64,000 bases of DNA from Ignavibacteria bacterium. GTDB taxonomy: Bacteria; Bacteroidota; Ignavibacteria; Tepidaquicellales; Tepidaquicellaceae. Below are positions 43,918 to 52,263 of the stretch, piece after piece. Every line of letters starts with the position of its first letter. Position 1 is the stretch's first letter. The DNA lies in NCBI GenBank assembly GCA_016709315.1, contig JADJMZ010000006.1, forward strand, positions 414,388 through 478,387, given 5' to 3'. A program made the position numbers and the translations under genes. The notes beneath the pieces are model-generated. The model searched no databases. It worked only from the letters and a program-made list of their open reading frames with translations, and was not told where the DNA came from.

Positions 43918-46900
43918 AATTTAAATTTATAAAAAATCAGCGCGCCGGTTCGGGTTCCGCTTGTATTTGAAACATCGCTGCTTTCAGAAAACGGATCATA
44001 TACTTTCTCAACTCTGATGAAAAGATTGTTTGATAAACTCTTTATTTTCAGGAGCTTGTTCAGCGGATAATCAATGACAATATCAGTGTTCGCTATTCCT
44101 TTGAATATCTGTCCGCCAAATCTTACAATAGCGTCGCCGATTGCCGCTGTAAACCGGATATCTGCATTATTGGCAATGTTACCGCCTTTTGAATCCACAT
44201 AGTTTATGTTAGTATTTATTATCCATGGAAGAATATTTTCAATGGAAGAAGAAATATAATTAGATAGAAATGATGCTCCTATATTCGCACCGAGACTCGT
44301 ACTCTGATCAAATGAAAGCTGATCCTTGAATGTTCCGAAAAGCAGAAAAGAAATTGCATCGCTGGAAGCATTGCTCCCTGATTCTTTGCCCTGCCCTCTG
44401 TCAATCGTTATCGACAAGACAGGATTTGTAGCGCTTCCTTTTACGGTAAGATCAATAATAACATCCTGAAGATTCTGCTCACCTGTAGCTCCTGTTCCGG
44501 AAGTAGCAAAACCTTTGTATATTGCTGCTATGTCTAATTCGGGATCCGTGACAGGTCCGTTGAAAACGGCTTTTCCTTTTGCATCAAATTTTCTGAAAAA
44601 TTTATAGTAACAGTTGTCTCCCAGATATACAGTCCCTCTGCCGGACATCTGATAATCATCCTTGTTGTCAATATAAAGATCAGTGGTAATTTCACCGAAA
44701 AATTCCTGTTGAGATTTTTCATTGACAATGAATTTCAGAAAAACATTTTCGGATGTGGTAATATATAAATTGTAAAAGAATTTACCTGATTCTGACCTTG
44801 CTATTTTCTTTAATGAAGAATTGTTGCTTGTATAAAGTATCTTTTCAAAAGGATTCAGATTCAGATTCGCAATAACTAAATCACTGTCCTGACTCTGCAT
44901 GATAATTTTCCCCTGCGGATTTTTTTCAGTTTTTAAGGAATCAATTATCACTCCGTAATTAAAGTCATCTGAATAAACATTATATGCCTTCTGAATGAAA
45001 GGATTAAAAACAACATTTCCTTTTATAAGTATAAGGTTTCCCGTGAGATCAATCCTGTCTGAGTTTCCGAATATCTTAAGCTGAGGAGTACCGCTTCCTA
45101 CCCACAGATCTCCGGATATTCCTAACTCGGTCTGACCGTTTTCCTTATCAAATGCTTTCAGATCTCCTGACATATCCAGACTGATTTCATTCATTATCAA
45201 ATTTGTAAAATCAATATAACCGGTTGTCGTTATAAATCTTCCCGGCTCATCAGGAACAAATATTCTGGAATCTTTAATTAGAAGTTTCTCATCAGATGTG
45301 GATAATGAAGCATTAAAGTTATAATTCATTTTATTTAAAGTTACAAAAAATTTTCCGTTGCTGACGTTCATGTCTCCTGTCAATACCGGCTGTCCCGAAG
45401 TTCCGATTAGAGATATCTTGCCGTTTAATATTCCCTCCAGACTTTTAGTATAAGGAAGCAGTTGCTGCAATACTTTTAGCTGGAAATTATCAGCAATTGC
45501 ATTCATGTTTACTGTCTTGTCTCCAAGTAGTTCAAGTCTGGCAGCGCTGTCAAGTTCCTTTCCGTTAAGAGGATTAATAAAAGGAATACTTCCGGTAAGC
45601 TTGAAACTGCCGGCATTGTTTACATTGTTAAAAGATATATCCGGCGTAAGGTCATTTTCTTTGTAATTGATCATAGCGTCAAGTCTTCCGATTCTTGTAC
45701 CTCCGATTTTAAGTACATCTGAGTTAGCTTCAAGATGTAAGTCGGGATTTTCCATTGTTCCTTTATAAAAAATTTCCATTCTCCTTAAATTACCTGAAAC
45801 AATATTCGCTGTATCAATATCCTTGTTAATAAGTTTTTGATAAGTAGCCAGTTTTACATTATCAGCAGAAATCTTTAAATCACTGCTGTCTGTCAGAGAA
45901 TATTTACCTGCTATTGTGAGCTTTTGATTTAAATTGTTCAGGGAAAACTGTCTGAAGTTTATCGAACTGCTGCTGTCTATTGAGCTGTATTGTACTATCA
46001 GGTCCTTGTTATTTGTAAAAAGAAAATCCTGATACAAAGCTGACAAAGTATCAAACTCAACAATTAATGAATCTCTGATACTGCCGTCAGTATAAAAATG
46101 TAATGTAGAATCCTGTTTTGATGAAATCGTGAAATTATTCTTATTCTCAAAATATTTTATTCTTATATCAGTAGAATCGAGAGGGAAATTGCCAAACAGT
46201 ACTGTATCCGCAAAAATATTTACATCTGCGCTGAATTCTTTTAATCCGTTCACTGCAATGTTATTTCGTATGTTCAAATCAATTAATCCGTCCTTAGCTA
46301 AAAATACTGTATCTTTAAAAGAAAAATATTTTATTTTACCTTTCGTTGTAAATACAAATATTCCGCAACTGTCACTTATATTGCCGTTTATATTTCCGAC
46401 GAATTTAATGGAATCATTTCCGGTAAAAGTGTAAAGAGGTTCAAGATTTTTTAGATCCAGAGAATATTCCATATAAATGTTTTTGCAGGAGGAAGTGTAT
46501 GAACTTACATTCTGAGTTTCCGAATTAACTGTGTCAGTAAAATGCTTTGATCTTAAATCGTTTGTGATCTTTTCAATGTTTGCGGAAATTACTTTACTGA
46601 GCGAACTTACATCAAACGCTCCGCTTAATGATAAATCTGCGAAGTCCGACTTCATTGAAATTTTCTTTACTGATCCGTCACTTCCTATAATTACATCCAA
46701 AGGTGTTGCAGGTATTTCAAATCCTGCAAACTCGGATTTATTCATACTGATTTTGTAATCTCCCGTCATCGCATCCGGATTAAAACCTCTGCCGTTTATA
46801 TTAAAATCAAAATTGAGACTACTTCTGAGTGAATTGTCTTTTGTAAATGAAGCTATATTTAAATTCGAAGCAGTGCCTTTCAGATCATATGAGATGTTGT

Positions 46901-48566
46901 TGATATTTGAAATATTAACTTTACCTGCAACTCTGGCATTTAATGCATCCGAACTGTAAGTTATGTTCAGTCCCGCATTTCCTCTGTTAAAATTAATCTG
47001 ACCTTCTGATCTCGCAATGTTCTGCTCTAAAAATTTAGTCCGGCTGATTTTGTAATTTAATCTTCCGGTTGCAGTCTTATAATCAAATCCATCAGTATCA
47101 ACTATGAAATCTCCGTTTATATTGCTTTCAAGTGTTTTATCTTTTATGATTTTTCCGATATTCAGATTGGTTGCACTTATGTCTCCCTTGTACTTTGAAA
47201 TATTCTGAGACAGATCTATAAAAGCATTTCCCAGAACATTACCGGCGGAAGTTCTGATATCAAATTCCGTATTGAATCTGTTCGTTTCACCGATATAAGT
47301 TATTGAAGGAATTCTTACTATTCCTACATGACTGTAATCGGGAATATCAAGACCGGGGAGAATAATCTTTGTATCAGCCGGATTAATTTCTAAATTCCTG
47401 CCTGATACATTAAAGTAAAGCTTTTCAGGTTCGTCAAGATTTTTTACAATTCCTGAAAATGAATAAAACGAATCAGGAGTTTTCAGATCAAGCTTGTTAA
47501 TTGTAAGATTTTCGTAATTTCCATCAGCGATCAGATCCAGAGCAACATTGCTGTCAAGAAAATTAAGATCAGGTAAAAAGAATTTCAGATCATCGAAATT
47601 GAAATTCTTTGCGCTAAAATCAATCCTTGTTTTATTACCGTCAAAATTTTCATAATCAACTCCTGCAAGAGGATCAAGCTGAGTCATGAATATTTCATTT
47701 ATCTTGACTTCAGAACGGTCTGTGATAAGTGACAGATCTTTAATCTGTGTAATAGTATCCTTTTCGTTAACGGAAGCTTTGAGGGAAAGATCTTTTAGAT
47801 TGAACTTTGAATTTGTTCTGAATCCTAACTTTTTCAGATCGAGTTCTTTTGAATCCGGAAAATATTTTGCAGAAAGTATTAGGTTAAGTTCGTTTATATC
47901 CAGATATGAAAAATCCAGAGTATCAGTATTCCGCATTTTAATATCACGGACAGGGGAGTCTGAGTTTTTATTCTCCAGCATTCTGACTGATCCGTTTTCG
48001 ATCTCAATGTTATCAGCAGTTATTCCCCAGTCGAATACTGAAGTAGTTGTATCTTCATCAGGTTTATCTGATGACAGGAAATAATCTAAATTCCAGACTA
48101 AACTGTCATTTTTATTTTTAACTTTTGTGAGATTTATCTGAGGTTGCTTTAGAATAACATTTTGTACTGATATCTCATGGTCGAGAAGTGAGAAAATATT
48201 ATATTTAGTTTCCAATGATCCGAATTTCATCAGTGTATCATTTTTAACTCTGACGCTTCCGTCTTTCAGGACAATTCCTCTGAAAATATTTCCTTCAAGA
48301 GATGAAGCGTAAATTTCCGAATCCTTATCTTTTAATGATGTGTTTACCTTATCAAGCACGATATCCAGAGCAATTTTGTTAAAAGTACCAGTCTGAATAA
48401 AAATGAATATTCCTGTAATCAGTAAAAATAAAAGAAGAAAAAAACTAAAAACCCACTTTATAAGTTTAGCAAAAATACTTTTTTTCGGAGGAATAACAGG
48501 GGGGTTCGCAGAATTTATTTCATCTGATGAACTGGTTTCGTCACTATTTATTTTTTCTTCAGACAT
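43914..48566 (-). CDS. tamB: TamB-like envelope translocation protein (DUF490)
   Basis: A 1550-residue protein with one N-terminal membrane helix (about residues 36-60) followed by a very long beta-strand-rich AsmA/TamB-type stretch. It ends in the DUF490/TamB C-terminal domain (SFLSNYISSSIENILPWI, IDYPLNKLLKIKSLSNNLFI). TamB-family proteins form periplasm-spanning grooves implicated in phospholipid transport and outer-membrane protein assembly. The partner TamA is not in the window. It is followed with a coupled overlap by rnr and preceded by hldC. The gene name is by family. Confidence 0.88.
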   Translation of the reverse strand: MSEEKINSDETSSSDEINSANPPVIPPKKSIFAKLIKWVFSFFLLLFLLITGIFIFIQTGTFNKIALDIVLDKVNTSLKDKDSEIYASSLEGNIFRGIVLKDGSVRVKNDTLMKFGSLETKYNIFSLLDHEISVQNVILKQPQINLTKVKNKNDSLVWNLDYFLSSDKPDEDTTTSVFDWGITADNIEIENGSVRMLENKNSDSPVRDIKMRNTDTLDFSYLDINELNLILSAKYFPDSKELDLKKLGFRTNSKFNLKDLSLKASVNEKDTITQIKDLSLITDRSEVKINEIFMTQLDPLAGVDYENFDGNKTRIDFSAKNFNFDDLKFFLPDLNFLDSNVALDLIADGNYENLTINKLDLKTPDSFYSFSGIVKNLDEPEKLYFNVSGRNLEINPADTKIILPGLDIPDYSHVGIVRIPSITYIGETNRFNTEFDIRTSAGNVLGNAFIDLSQNISKYKGDISATNLNIGKIIKDKTLESNINGDFIVDTDGFDYKTATGRLNYKISRTKFLEQNIARSEGQINFNRGNAGLNITYSSDALNARVAGKVNISNINNISYDLKGTASNLNIASFTKDNSLRSSLNFDFNINGRGFNPDAMTGDYKISMNKSEFAGFEIPATPLDVIIGSDGSVKKISMKSDFADLSLSGAFDVSSLSKVISANIEKITNDLRSKHFTDTVNSETQNVSSYTSSCKNIYMEYSLDLKNLEPLYTFTGNDSIKFVGNINGNISDSCGIFVFTTKGKIKYFSFKDTVFLAKDGLIDLNIRNNIAVNGLKEFSADVNIFADTVLFGNFPLDSTDIRIKYFENKNNFTISSKQDSTLHFYTDGSIRDSLIVEFDTLSALYQDFLFTNNKDLIVQYSSIDSSSSINFRQFSLNNLNQKLTIAGKYSLTDSSDLKISADNVKLATYQKLINKDIDTANIVSGNLRRMEIFYKGTMENPDLHLEANSDVLKIGGTRIGRLDAMINYKENDLTPDISFNNVNNAGSFKLTGSIPFINPLNGKELDSAARLELLGDKTVNMNAIADNFQLKVLQQLLPYTKSLEGILNGKISLIGTSGQPVLTGDMNVSNGKFFVTLNKMNYNFNASLSTSDEKLLIKDSRIFVPDEPGRFITTTGYIDFTNLIMNEISLDMSGDLKAFDKENGQTELGISGDLWVGSGTPQLKIFGNSDRIDLTGNLILIKGNVVFNPFIQKAYNVYSDDFNYGVIIDSLKTEKNPQGKIIMQSQDSDLVIANLNLNPFEKILYTSNNSSLKKIARSESGKFFYNLYITTSENVFLKFIVNEKSQQEFFGEITTDLYIDNKDDYQMSGRGTVYLGDNCYYKFFRKFDAKGKAVFNGPVTDPELDIAAIYKGFATSGTGATGEQNLQDVIIDLTVKGSATNPVLSITIDRGQGKESGSNASSDAISFLLFGTFKDQLSFDQSTSLGANIGASFLSNYISSSIENILPWIINTNINYVDSKGGNIANNADIRFTAAIGDAIVRFGGQIFKGIANTDIVIDYPLNKLLKIKSLSNNLFIRVEKVYDPFSESSDVSNTSGTRTGALIFYKFKF

Positions 48567-48590
48567 TAATAATAATAAAATGTAAGATCA

Positions 48591-49058
48591 TTACCGCAGT
48601 TTCTCAATTTTCTCAAGTATATTCGTAGTAGAATAGTCATTGACGAACTGAAGACTTATAACTTTTCCGCCGTTCTTCTTAACGATATCAGAGCCGACTA
48701 TGTCTTCTTCTTTCCAGTCGCCGCCTTTGACGAGCAGATCCGGAATTATTTCTTTTATAATATGATAAGGAGTATCTTCGTTGAAAATAAGTACATCATC
48801 TACTGATTTTAAATTATCAAGTACAAATGCTCTGTCATATTCATTATTGACCGGACGGTCCTTTCCTTTAAGTCTTTTAACGGAATCATCAGAGTTTATG
48901 CCAACAATTAAATGATCACCGAGACTTTTCGCTTCATTGAGATATGTTACATGACCTTTATGAATTATATCAAAGCAACCGTTTGTAAAAACCACTTTCC
49001 TGTTTTCAATTCTGATCTTTTCCCTGAGCTTTATAATATCATTTAAACTTCTGATCAC
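48591..49058 (-). CDS. hldC: D-glycero-beta-D-manno-heptose 1-phosphate adenylyltransferase
   Basis: A 155-residue nucleotidyltransferase equivalent to the C-terminal half of HldE (RfaE2), which makes ADP-heptose for LPS core. Motifs are KVVFTNGCFDIIHKGHVTYL (HxGH class, here HKGH), GINSDDSVKRLKGKDRPVN and NDYSTTNILEKI (the STT motif). It overlaps the hldA stop by 4 bases, so the two halves of HldE are separate but coupled genes. Confidence 0.95.
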   Translation of the reverse strand: MIRSLNDIIKLREKIRIENRKVVFTNGCFDIIHKGHVTYLNEAKSLGDHLIVGINSDDSVKRLKGKDRPVNNEYDRAFVLDNLKSVDDVLIFNEDTPYHIIKEIIPDLLVKGGDWKEEDIVGSDIVKKNGGKVISLQFVNDYSTTNILEKIEKLR

Positions 49059-50050
49059 TTCTGCTCCTTAAGAATATTTTCTATCAGTTCATCTTTGTAA
49101 ATAGGAACTATGCCGACTTCTTTGATAACAATTCCGGCAGCATAATTTGAAATTATAGCTGCATCTTTTATATCTGCGCCGCCCGCTATACACACGGCAA
49201 TAGTGGAAATCACAGTATCACCCGCTCCTGAAACATCTGCAACTTTCATTGCTTTAGTATCTATCTTTATTTTTTTCATGTTGCCGTTAGTATTTTCATA
49301 TATGATCATTCCAAGTTCTCCTAAGGTGAGAATCAAATTTTCGCAATTGATTTTTTTTATAAGTTCATTTACAAATTCATCAAATTCTTCCGTTTGCTTT
49401 GCTTTCCTTCCGAATGCGTCTTCCAGTTCTTTTCTGTTTGGCTTAAAAAGATATGTGTCTTTGTATTCAAAAAAATTATCGAACTTAGGATCCACGAGAA
49501 CTTTTATTCCATTAACTGCTGCAAAATGTGTAACTTTATGAATAAGATCTTTTGAAAGAACACCTTTGTTATAATCCTGAAGAATAATAACTCCTATATC
49601 TTTTATATGCTGCCTGAGATAATTCATTATCTTCTTTTTTGAATCAGAACTTATATCGCTTTTAGATTCGCTGTCAATCCTTAGCAGATGATGTGAATCG
49701 GAAATAACTCTTGTCTTGCAGGTTGTAGGTCTTTGATTTTCAATTATAAGTCCTTCAGTATCAAGAGAAAGTTTTTTCATTTCAGTCTTTAAAAGCAAGC
49801 CTTCAGAATCATCTCCGATAATTCCGATAAGAACAGGATTCGATCCGAGAGTCTTAACATTATATCCTACGTTTGCAGCCCCTCCGAGACGATATTCGCT
49901 TTTTCTGATATCAAAAACCTGTACGGGAGCTTCAGGGGATATCCTGGTAACATCTCCAAGCAAATATCTGTCAAGCATTATATCCCCGATAATGAAAATC
50001 TTTTTGTCTTTTGAATTACTGAATATATTTTCAAGAAAAATTTTGTCCAT
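49055..50050 (-). CDS. hldA: D-glycero-beta-D-manno-heptose-7-phosphate kinase
   Basis: A 331-residue PfkB-family sugar kinase equivalent to the N-terminal half of HldE (RfaE1). It has the start FIIGDIMLDRYLLGDVTRIS, the glycine-rich YRLGGAANVGYNVKTLG, the phosphate-loop/anion-hole motif DVSGAGDTVIS with catalytic Asp, and VDPKFDNFFEYKDTYLFKPN. It phosphorylates heptose 7-phosphate at C1, supplying hldC. A heptose-using GT9 enzyme is encoded at 32694-33755. Confidence 0.95.
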   Translation of the reverse strand: MDKIFLENIFSNSKDKKIFIIGDIMLDRYLLGDVTRISPEAPVQVFDIRKSEYRLGGAANVGYNVKTLGSNPVLIGIIGDDSEGLLLKTEMKKLSLDTEGLIIENQRPTTCKTRVISDSHHLLRIDSESKSDISSDSKKKIMNYLRQHIKDIGVIILQDYNKGVLSKDLIHKVTHFAAVNGIKVLVDPKFDNFFEYKDTYLFKPNRKELEDAFGRKAKQTEEFDEFVNELIKKINCENLILTLGELGMIIYENTNGNMKKIKIDTKAMKVADVSGAGDTVISTIAVCIAGGADIKDAAIISNYAAGIVIKEVGIVPIYKDELIENILKEQK

Positions 50051-50185
50051 AAAACAAAATAAAGCTAATATTCAGGTTTTTCAATGTGAAAGGTTGTATT
50101 TCTGAATGAAAGTAAGTAAGTGAGGAAAACAATTTTTCAAGAATACTTTAACGGAGAGAAAAATATTTTTAACATATTCTCAGAA

Positions 50186-50722
50186 TCATTTTATGAGGTT
50201 CCATTTAGATTTTTCCATTTTGTAAACTAAATTCTGAGATTTATGCTCCCCGTAATAATTCATTTCTTTCTGACCTATCTTTTCAGCGCCGAGTTTTTCA
50301 ATAGCTTTCTGAGACCTTATATTAACTTTTCCAATATGAAAGTAAACCGTATCAATAAATTTAAATGCATGATCAAGCATCAGGATTTTTAATGCTCTGT
50401 TGTACGTGGTTCCCCAGAAACGTTTTGCGAGAAATGTATATCCTATGGCTATACCTTCCTTAATTTCCGGTAAGTCATAATATCTCGAACTTCCGATAAC
50501 TTCTCCTGATTCTTTATCAGTGACAATGAAAGCGCCTTTTGATTCAATTGCTCCTTCGAAAAAATTTAAAAATACTTCTTTTTTATAGCGGTCTTTATTG
50601 GGATGCTGAATCCATATTTCAGGATCTGAGGCAACTTTAAAAAGCTGCTCAAAATCATTTTCTTTAAGCGGTTTAATAATGATTAGTTCATCCTGAAGTA
50701 CAGGTTGTTTCTCAAGTTTCAT
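50186..50722 (-). CDS. GNAT-family acetyltransferase (RimJ/RimL-like)
   Basis: A 178-residue GNAT protein. Strand-rich N-terminus (LIIKPLKENDFEQLFKVASD), then VIGSSRYYDLPEI, the acetyl-CoA region around GYTFLAKRFWGTTYNRALK, and the RimJ/L-type end VNIRSQKAIEKLGAEKIGQ. The substrate may be a ribosomal or other N-terminus or a small amine, and is not predictable. It lies 135 bases upstream of hldA on the same strand, probably as a separate transcript. Confidence 0.85.
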   Translation of the reverse strand: MKLEKQPVLQDELIIIKPLKENDFEQLFKVASDPEIWIQHPNKDRYKKEVFLNFFEGAIESKGAFIVTDKESGEVIGSSRYYDLPEIKEGIAIGYTFLAKRFWGTTYNRALKILMLDHAFKFIDTVYFHIGKVNIRSQKAIEKLGAEKIGQKEMNYYGEHKSQNLVYKMEKSKWNLIK

Positions 50723-51102
50723 AAATTGTGATTAATTTTCATTCCTGATTATGTCTGATGCTTTTGTAAATTAATTTTAGCAGGCTGAATTTTCAATGCG
50801 AAAGTAACTACAGGAGAAACTGCAGGACTTTATCTCAAATCTATAAATGAGAATTTATAAACATAGAGAATTTTCGTTCAATCGAACCTCTGTACACGAC
50901 AAAAATATCTGGAGAGAATTTCTCGCAGATGACCGCAGAATTATCACGCAGATATTCGCAGAAACAAGTTTATTAAATAGATTATTTGCGTAAATCTGCG
51001 AATATTTTCTGCGAATATCTGCGAGAAAATATTTTTGTGTGTACCAAGCAATCGAACTGTAATTATTTTTTGATATTGTTAGTAGTGAATTAAATAAGTA
51101 TT
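50723..51102. other. Intergenic region holding a MITE-like element
   Basis: It separates the divergent acetyltransferase and MerC-like genes. Apart from the element at 50888-51048 it is AT-rich, with no gene or RNA recognised. Confidence 0.65.
50888..51048. mobile_element. MITE-like element with 9-bp flanking direct repeats
   Basis: The terminal inverted arms are gtacacgacaaaaatat (50892-50908) and atatttttgtgtgtac (51029-51044), differing by one indel. The interior is built from repeated cgcagat and gcgaatat strings that also pair (for example ttctcgcagat with atctgcgagaa). The 9-bp sequence caatcgaac occurs directly on both sides (50879-50887 and 51049-51057), as expected for a target-site duplication. 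No coding capacity. Confidence 0.75.
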
Positions 51103-51564
51103 ATGCAAACAGTTTGCAACTACAATATGATTAAATCAATTAAACATAACATTGCTTTAAAATTAGATTCAATAGGTTTTATTGCATCTACAATATGCGC
51201 CATACATTGCATGGCTATGCCTTTTATTTTACTTTTATTAACTCTTTACGGATTAGAGTTTATTGCAAATCCGTTATTCGAAATTACATTTATAGCAACA
51301 AGTGTAGCAATCGGTGTTTTTACATTCAGACATGGTTATTTCAACCATCATAAAAAAGTTTACCCTTTTTTAATTTTTATTTGCGGATTAGTACTCATCA
51401 TAGGAGGGCATTTTGTTCATGATCATAATCAATCGGAAATTCACGGAAACAACGATTACCTTCTATTGATGATCTCTCCGATCGGAGCTTTTCTTATCGG
51501 GCTTGGACATTTTATAAACAGAAAGTTATCAAAAATCTGTAAAGTTAAATCCTGTGATTGCTGA
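51103..51564 (+). CDS. MerC-family membrane protein
   Basis: A 153-residue protein with four membrane helices and the MerC-domain signature in helix 1 (STICAIHCMAMPFILLLLTL, with the CxxxC-type cysteine pair). A His-rich loop (FNHHKKVYP, HFVHDHNQ) and a C-terminal KSCDC follow. MerC proteins were first described in mercury transport, but stand-alone MerC-domain proteins are common in Bacteroidota. The His/Cys clusters suggest a divalent metal. The second Met (about 51127) may be the true start. It precedes a small His/Cys protein and a TonB receptor on the same strand. Confidence 0.85.
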   Translation: MQTVCNYNMIKSIKHNIALKLDSIGFIASTICAIHCMAMPFILLLLTLYGLEFIANPLFEITFIATSVAIGVFTFRHGYFNHHKKVYPFLIFICGLVLIIGGHFVHDHNQSEIHGNNDYLLLMISPIGAFLIGLGHFINRKLSKICKVKSCDC

Positions 51565-51815
51565 TTTTTCTTTTTTAAAAATTAATTAAAAGTGTAAATG
51601 GTACGCGGTTAACATTTATCTTTGCATATGTTTCCATTAATGTATTTTGTTCAAATGCCATAGTTGATAAAGAAATAAGTATTATATAATCATTCGCATT
51701 TATGAACGAACCATTTTTTATAATATTCTTCCTGGTTAAAATATTTCTTAAGCATTATCAAAGCAATAAAATTTGTTTCTACTTAGAATGTCCAATCAGA
51801 ATTGAAAATTTATAG

Positions 51816-52118
51816 TTGGTGAAAAACAGCTCAGAAAAAATATCAAGAATTAGTGTATCATCATTAATAATTATTCTGTTCATTATTTTTAATGGATTTG
51901 AATTTTTTCATGATCATTCTTCATCAAAAAATAATGATACGTGCAGTGTTTGCGTATTATCAAATACTTTATCAAATTCATTAATTAAATATGATAATGT
52001 TTATTTTATAAATAGAGTAATTGAGTTAAAGTATTTTGTATCTAATCTTTCTTATACCAATCTCGAATGTAAAGATCTGAATTTCAGTCGAGCCCCTCCT
52101 TTTTCCGGTTTACAATAA
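51816..52118 (+). CDS. Small membrane-anchored His/Cys protein (DUF2946-like)
   Basis: A 100-residue protein with one N-terminal hydrophobic helix (SSLIIILFIIFNGFEFF). A metal-ligand-like cluster (FFHDHSSSKNNDTCSVC) and an end in SRAPPFSG follow, a layout resembling DUF2946-type proteins found next to metal or TonB receptor genes. A stop codon (tag) directly precedes the first possible codon, so the start is TTG at 51816 or GTG at 51819. It is probably periplasmic and tethered. It stands 251 bases after the MerC-like gene and 145 before the receptor. Confidence 0.7.
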   Translation: MVKNSSEKISRISVSSLIIILFIIFNGFEFFHDHSSSKNNDTCSVCVLSNTLSNSLIKYDNVYFINRVIELKYFVSNLSYTNLECKDLNFSRAPPFSGLQ

Positions 52119-52150
52119 AAAATTATCGATCGCAGTTTTAAAAGAAGCAT

Positions 52151-52189
52151 ATCTTTCTGTTATATAAGTAATTTATATTTCAGAAAGAT
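52151..52189. promoter_or_regulatory. Dyad upstream of the TonB receptor, possible operator
   Basis: Perfect 9-bp arms atctttctg (52151-52159) and cagaaagat (52181-52189) flank an AT-rich partly palindromic centre. The centre is about 94 bases before the receptor start. No T run follows, so an operator is more likely than a terminator. Confidence 0.4.
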
Positions 52190-52263
52190 TATTTAACAAA
52201 CTACATTTAATATGATTCTTTAAATTTATTTTACTGATAAATTATTACAATAACCTAAACAAA

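Noticed and set aside
50870..51060. ttcaatcgaac strings considered as tRNA T-arms
   Set aside because: No acceptor, D-arm or anticodon stem fits around them; they are the direct repeats flanking the MITE-like element.
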